The notes under the pieces are model-generated. The model had not been told where the DNA came from. It saw only the letters and a list, made by a program, of their open reading frames with translations, and did not search any database. Of a stretch of DNA of 64,000 nucleotides, positions 60,252 to 64,000 are shown in pieces. This DNA comes from Streptosporangium violaceochromogenes (lineage in GTDB: Bacteria > Actinomycetota > Actinomycetes > Streptosporangiales > Streptosporangiaceae). A program made the position numbers and the translations under genes. The stretch lies in the NCBI RefSeq assembly GCF_014654615.1, contig NZ_BNBB01000001.1, positions 310,001 to 374,000 on the forward strand, written 5' to 3'. Each line of letters starts with the position of its first letter. Position 1 is the first letter of the stretch.

Positions 60252-61421
60252 TCAGATGTCCCCGGGGTCGCAGGCGACGCCGTCCCCGTCCTTGTCGACG
60301 TACCATCCGTACTGCCTGTGGGTCTCGCGGAAGTAGGGGCCGTAGCCGTTCTTGACGGCGGTCGCGCAGTCGGGATACCTCGGGTCGCCGCCACCGGAGG
60401 CGGCGGCCGGCGGGGCCGTCGCGGCCAGGGCGGGCGGGGCCGCGGTTCGCGGGGTGGTCCGCGGGGCGACCGGCGGGGTGGTCACGGCCGGGACGGCGGG
60501 CCTGGGCGCGCCGGTGGGCGGCGTGGGGGCGGTGTCGCCGGGGGTCCCGGTGGCCAGAGGGACGGCGGGGCCACCGGTGCCGGCGGGGCTCTCACCGGTG
60601 CCGGGGGGACTTTCGCCGGTGCCGGGGGGCACGGAGGACACGGGGTCCGGCGTCCCGGCCGAGCCGGTCAGCCGGGCGACCAGACCGTCGGCCTGTTCCC
60701 TGGTGAAGGAGCCCTCGATGCTCAGCGTGTTGTGGGTGATCACCTGGGCGACCCGGGGGGCGGCCACGACCCTCTCTCCCACGACGATCGCGATCTGCTG
60801 CCGGACGGCCTCCTGGGTGAGGTCGTTGATCTGGTCGCGGAAGGCGGGCGCGAAGGCGATCCTGACCGAGTAGGCGCCGCTCCGCTCCTGGACCGTCTCG
60901 ATCGCGCGTACGGCGTTCACGCTGACCCCGGCGGCGATGGTGTAGCAGGTCTTTCCCTGGTCGTCGGGCAGGAGGTCGGGATCGGTGCAGGGGCCGGGCT
61001 GGGTGCCCGTCACGGGCGCGAAGTGGATGGGCACCGCCAGGCGGCGGGGAGGCGCGGCGCCGAGAGGCACGTCGGGGTCGCGGGTCATGAGCACCGCGAT
61101 GGTGCCGAGCACGCCGGCGGTCAGCACGACCACGACCAGCGCGAGGACCAGGGCGATCGTGGTGCCCCGGCCGGCGCGGGGAGACCCGGGAACGTGCCCG
61201 CCGGGGACCGGCCCGGCCATGGGCCCCGTGCCGGGCGCGGTGACGGGACCCGTGGCGGGACCCGTGACAGGCGGGGGGGCGGCCTGGGTCTCGTCGCGCC
61301 GGCGGCGCGAGGCCGCCGACCGCCCCGAGGGGCGGCTGTGACGGCCTCTGCGACGGCCGGACGGAGGTTCTTTCGGCACGAAGGGGTCACCCGGCCCGCC
61401 CGGACCCGCGTGCTTCTCCAT
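60252..61421 (-). CDS. Membrane protein with SecD-type P1-head domain and Excalibur domain
   Basis: 389 aa. Cytoplasmic Arg/Pro-rich N-terminus (~res 1-85), one helix (TTIALVLALVVVVLTAGVLGTIAVLM), then outside: a SecDF P1-head-like domain (~125-235; YTIAAGVSVNAVRAIETVQERSGAYSVRIAF, VARLTG), a ~100-residue Pro/Thr/Gly linker, and a C-terminal Excalibur calcium-binding domain (YPDCATAVKNGYGPYFRETHRQYGWYVDKDGDGVACD). No export partner (SecF) is near. Function unknown; the DxDxDG-like loop should bind Ca2+. ATG at 61421 has GGGGA 7 nt upstream; 61427 is an alternative. Confidence 0.8.
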   Translation of the reverse strand: MEKHAGPGGPGDPFVPKEPPSGRRRGRHSRPSGRSAASRRRRDETQAAPPPVTGPATGPVTAPGTGPMAGPVPGGHVPGSPRAGRGTTIALVLALVVVVLTAGVLGTIAVLMTRDPDVPLGAAPPRRLAVPIHFAPVTGTQPGPCTDPDLLPDDQGKTCYTIAAGVSVNAVRAIETVQERSGAYSVRIAFAPAFRDQINDLTQEAVRQQIAIVVGERVVAAPRVAQVITHNTLSIEGSFTREQADGLVARLTGSAGTPDPVSSVPPGTGESPPGTGESPAGTGGPAVPLATGTPGDTAPTPPTGAPRPAVPAVTTPPVAPRTTPRTAAPPALAATAPPAAASGGGDPRYPDCATAVKNGYGPYFRETHRQYGWYVDKDGDGVACDPGDI

Positions 61422-61642
61422 CGTCATGTCCCCGTGTTTCTCACGTCGCCTCGCGGATGAGCCTACCGATCACTCAAAGGAGTCGGTAACCGGAAAGTCA
61501 AGTAGACCGCCGAAAATTTGACTCTTGTCTGTTGATGTCAGGATGTCAGCGTCCCCGGCTGTTTCCTTCCATCCTGCAGATAGTGATCTTTCGGCGGGGA
61601 ACGCACAGTGAAGGTGAAACCGGTGCGCACCCTGGAGGAGCC

Positions 61643-62758
61643 GTGAAGATCGCAGTTCCCCGCGAGGTCAAAACCCACGAGTATCGGGTGGCCCTGACCC
61701 CCGCGGGAGCCCACGAGTTCGCCCGGCACGGCCATCGGGTCTTCGTCGAAAGAGACGCGGGAGCCGGGTCCTCCATCCCCGACGCCGACTTCCGGAGCGT
61801 GGGCGCGACCGTCCTGGACGCGGCCGACGACGTGTGGGCCGAGGGCGAGCTGGTGCTGAAGGTGAAGGAGCCGGTCGCCGAGGAGTACCACCGGATGCGC
61901 AAGGGCCAGGTGCTCTTCACCTACCTGCATCTGGCCGCCTCCGAGGCGTGCACCCGCGCCATGCTCGAATCGGGCGTCACCGGCATCGCCTACGAGACCG
62001 TGCAGACCGCGGACGGGTCCCTGCCGTTGCTGGCCCCGATGTCGGAGGTGGCCGGACGCCTCGCCGCGCAGGTGGGCGCCTACCACCTGATGCGGCAGGG
62101 AGGCGGGCGCGGCGTGCTCATGGGCGGGGTGCCGGGCGTTCACGCCGCCAACGTGGTGGTGATCGGCGCCGGGGTGTCGGGGATGAACGCCGCGGTCATC
62201 GCGCTGGGCATGCAGGCCGAGGTGGTGCTGCTGGACAGGAACATCGACCGGCTGCGCCAGGCCGACGTCGTCTACCAGGGCCACTGCCAGACGGTCGCCT
62301 CCAACAGCTATGAGATCGAACGCGCGGTGCTCGCCGCCGACCTGGTGGTCGGAGCGGTCCTCGTGCCCGGCGCCCGGGCGCCCACGCTGGTCGGCAACGA
62401 CCTGGTGTCACGGATGAGACCCGGCTCGGTCCTGGTCGACATCTCCATCGACCAGGGCGGCTGTTTCGAGGGCTCCCGTCCGACCACCCACGCCGATCCC
62501 ACCTACCGGGTCGGCGGATCGACCTTCTACTGCGTGGCCAACATGCCGGGAGCGGTCCCGCACACCTCGACGTACGCGCTGACCAACGTGACGCTGCCCT
62601 ACGCGATCGCGATCGCCGACCTGGGCTGGCGCGCGGCGCTGCGCGGGGATCCCGCGCTGGCCCGTGGCCTCAGCACCCACGAGGGGCGCCTGACCAGCCG
62701 CCCGGTGGCCGAGGCCCACGGGCTTGAGGCCCTCGCGCCGGAACGGGTGCTGAACTGA
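61643..62758 (+). CDS. ald: Alanine dehydrogenase
   Basis: 371 aa, the usual length; NAD-dependent oxidative deamination of L-alanine to pyruvate. Motifs: KIAVPREVKTHEYRVALTPAGA, KVKEPVAEEY with catalytic Lys, YLHLAAS with His, VVVIGAGVSGMNAA nucleotide site, RRPGSVLVDISIDQGGCFE region and NMPGAVPHTST. GTG at 61643 follows GGAGGAG. The 200 nt upstream contain AT-richer promoter-like sequence. Hairpin at 62821 follows. Confidence 0.96.
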   Translation: MKIAVPREVKTHEYRVALTPAGAHEFARHGHRVFVERDAGAGSSIPDADFRSVGATVLDAADDVWAEGELVLKVKEPVAEEYHRMRKGQVLFTYLHLAASEACTRAMLESGVTGIAYETVQTADGSLPLLAPMSEVAGRLAAQVGAYHLMRQGGGRGVLMGGVPGVHAANVVVIGAGVSGMNAAVIALGMQAEVVLLDRNIDRLRQADVVYQGHCQTVASNSYEIERAVLAADLVVGAVLVPGARAPTLVGNDLVSRMRPGSVLVDISIDQGGCFEGSRPTTHADPTYRVGGSTFYCVANMPGAVPHTSTYALTNVTLPYAIAIADLGWRAALRGDPALARGLSTHEGRLTSRPVAEAHGLEALAPERVLN

Positions 62759-62820
62759 CGCCGAAAGGGGACGGCCGGGGACGCGGCCCCGCCGGGCGGA
62801 GCCGCGCCGTGGCCCGCAAG

Positions 62821-62849
62821 GGGCCGGGAGCGAAGGAAGGCCCCGGCCC
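62821..62849. terminator. Hairpin between ald and DUF3105 gene
   Basis: GGGCCGGG (62821-62828) and CCCGGCCC (62842-62849), 8-bp stem, 13-nt loop, between convergent genes. Confidence 0.5.
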
Positions 62850-62858
62850 GCCGGGTCT

Positions 62859-63581
62859 TCAGGAGCCGGGTGAGGTGCTGGAGGAGGCGCCGGGCGAGGG
62901 GGCCGTGGGCGCCTTGGTCGGGTTGTGCTCCGGGACCGGCGTCGTCGGGGCGGTCGTCGGGATCGGGGCCTCGGCGGCGGTGGTGCCCACGCCGCCGCTG
63001 CAGGAGGCGCCGAACTCGGGGGTCTCGGAGCTGTTGTTCCTGTACTTGGCGATGTACTTGGGCAGGCGCGGGTCGTCGGCGCCCTCCAGCGTGATCTGCT
63101 TGTTCCAGGAGCTGGCCACCACCTTGGCCGGCAGCCCCGGGTACGGGCTCAGGAGCATGTAGTCCCTGGAGGCCAGTTCCTTGAGCTTGGCCACCTGGTC
63201 CTTGGGAAGGTCGGGCCGGTAGGTGATCCACACCGCGCCGTGCTCCATCGAGTGGACGGCGTTCTCGTTGTTGATCGGCTGGTCGTAGACGCCGCAGTTC
63301 TGCCAGGCCGGGTTGTGCTCGCCGCCCATCGGCGGGCTCTCCTTGTAGCTCACCCTGGTCTGGACGTGCATGCTGCCGGGGTAGTCGGCGCTGACCACGC
63401 TGTCCAGCGAGGTGGTCGCGCGCTCGTTCATCATGGAGAAGCCGACCAGCCCGACGACCAGGACGACGGCGCACCCTCCCACGCCCCACATCAGATACGC
63501 GGCCCGCCGCTCCCTTCGCTTCTGCTCCGCGCGCATCCGGGCGAGGTTCTCCCGCCTCGCCTGCGCTTTTTCCTTCGCCAT
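62859..63581 (-). CDS. DUF3105 membrane-anchored protein
   Basis: 240 aa. A charged N-terminus (RRENLARMRAEQKRRERRAAY), one helix (LMWGVGGCAVVLVVGLVGFSMM), then the outside DUF3105 domain: YKESPPMGGEHNPAWQNCGVYDQPINNENAVHSMEHGAVWITYRP, with conserved His and Cys likely binding a metal or reacting as thiol. A Pro/Thr/Ser tail ends it. Function unknown. ATG at 63581 follows GGAGGG. Divergent from the DUF305 gene, the usual partner in actinobacteria. Confidence 0.88.
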   Translation of the reverse strand: MAKEKAQARRENLARMRAEQKRRERRAAYLMWGVGGCAVVLVVGLVGFSMMNERATTSLDSVVSADYPGSMHVQTRVSYKESPPMGGEHNPAWQNCGVYDQPINNENAVHSMEHGAVWITYRPDLPKDQVAKLKELASRDYMLLSPYPGLPAKVVASSWNKQITLEGADDPRLPKYIAKYRNNSSETPEFGASCSGGVGTTAAEAPIPTTAPTTPVPEHNPTKAPTAPSPGASSSTSPGS

Positions 63582-63655
63582 CGACCCTCCAGCCGGCAAC
63601 CAACGTCGGGTCACACTATGCCCTAACCCGGTGTGGGGAGAATAAAGGAAACACA

Positions 63656-64000
63656 ATGCGTGATACAGCGACGATTCGCCATAGTGGGTACTCTGGGCAG
63701 GCGATGGAAACCCCCGCTGGAAAAACCTCGGTTCCCGGCCGCCGCGCGGCGTTCGGCGTGCTGCTCGCCTGCCTCGTCGTGGCCGCCGCCCTGCTGTTGA
63801 TCACCGGGAGGGGCGCGGCGCCGACCGACGCCTCGGCCGAGGCGGGGTTCGCCCGCGACATGTCCGTCCACCACGCCCAGGCGGTCGAGATGTCGTTCAT
63901 CGCCAGGGACGGCAGCAAGGACGAGGCCCTGCGGCGGCTCGCCTACGACATCATCGTCACGCAGACCGCCCAGCGCGGGATGTTCGGCGGCTGGCTTCAG
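63656..64000 (+). CDS. DUF305 family protein, N-terminal part (runs off window)
   Basis: At least 115 residues, open to the end of the window. A helix (FGVLLACLVVAAALLLITG) precedes the DUF305 start FARDMSVHHAQAVEMSFIARD, with the H-H-x-Q-A-x-x-M ferritin-like helix. DUF305 proteins bind copper or other metals. ATG 63656 has AAAGGA at ~7 nt; an in-frame ATG at 63704 with TACTCT 9 nt before it is the alternative. Divergent from the DUF3105 gene. Confidence 0.85.
   Translation, partial: MRDTATIRHSGYSGQAMETPAGKTSVPGRRAAFGVLLACLVVAAALLLITGRGAAPTDASAEAGFARDMSVHHAQAVEMSFIARDGSKDEALRRLAYDIIVTQTAQRGMFGGWLQ

Noticed and set aside
1..64000. CRISPR arrays, tRNA or rRNA genes, prophage
   Set aside because: No regularly spaced repeats, no tRNA cloverleaf with conserved arms, no phage structural or integrase genes found by eye.

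Overview
The window is very GC-rich, gene-dense DNA from a filamentous actinomycete. GTG starts are common, many genes have a TANNNT box 6-8 nt before the start codon (leaderless transcription), and the core order pepA-lpd-sucB-TIGR01777 epimerase-lipB-lipA-DUF4191-RDD-glnA-glnE-glnA2-(nadE)-panB matches the conserved actinobacterial chromosome block known from Mycobacterium (Rv2213-Rv2225) and Streptomyces. Gene content and protein style suggest Streptosporangiales (Streptosporangiaceae); this placement is inference. No rRNA, tRNA, CRISPR array or prophage was seen.

Layout. 0-5.8 kb: end of an aldo/keto reductase gene, a small conserved protein, the late cobalamin genes cobU-cobS, a CPBP protease and a GntR/DUF1648 membrane-protein pair. 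5.8-13 kb: pepA, the 2-oxoacid dehydrogenase genes lpd and sucB, an epimerase, peptidase E and lipB. 13.2-16.8 kb: an accessory insert between lipB and lipA (PadR/HAAS membrane protein, quinone oxidoreductase, a lipoprotein of lower GC). 17-29 kb: lipA, DUF4191, methyltransferase, RDD protein, and the nitrogen block glnA - glnE - glnA2, with GlnR-type boxes before both synthetase genes. 29-35 kb: an accessory block with an EF-hand protein translationally coupled to a class I terpene synthase, then a SARP/BTAD-receiver-LuxR fusion regulator with its own histidine kinase. 36-45 kb: nadE, a TetR/MFS efflux operon with a clear operator, panB, threonine dehydratase-like and gamma-family trans-sulfuration enzymes. 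45-49 kb: ABC exporter with a DesK/DesR-like two-component pair. 49-55 kb: F420 reductase, map, an orphan HATPase, CtaG/CopD and CopC copper genes. 55.6-57.2 kb: an XRE-TPR regulator divergent from a 57-aa secreted peptide. 57.4-58.8 kb: a solo tnpB element inserted just before a purine permease gene. 60-64 kb: a SecD-head/Excalibur fusion, ald, DUF3105 and DUF305.

How it works together. lpd, sucB, lipB and lipA make and lipoylate the E2/E3 parts of the 2-oxoglutarate/pyruvate dehydrogenase. glnA, glnE and glnA2 form the ammonium assimilation module: GlnA keeps the adenylylation tyrosine that GlnE acts on, whereas the GlnA2-like enzyme has a tryptophan there. Most accessory genes carry their own local regulators (GntR, PadR, TetR, SARP-REC, DesR-like, XRE-TPR), several with visible palindromic operators.

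The best candidates for something undescribed are the XRE-TPR/secreted-peptide pair (possible peptide signalling), the BTAD-REC-LuxR regulator with kinase, and the EF-hand/terpene synthase couple. All functional statements are from sequence reading only.
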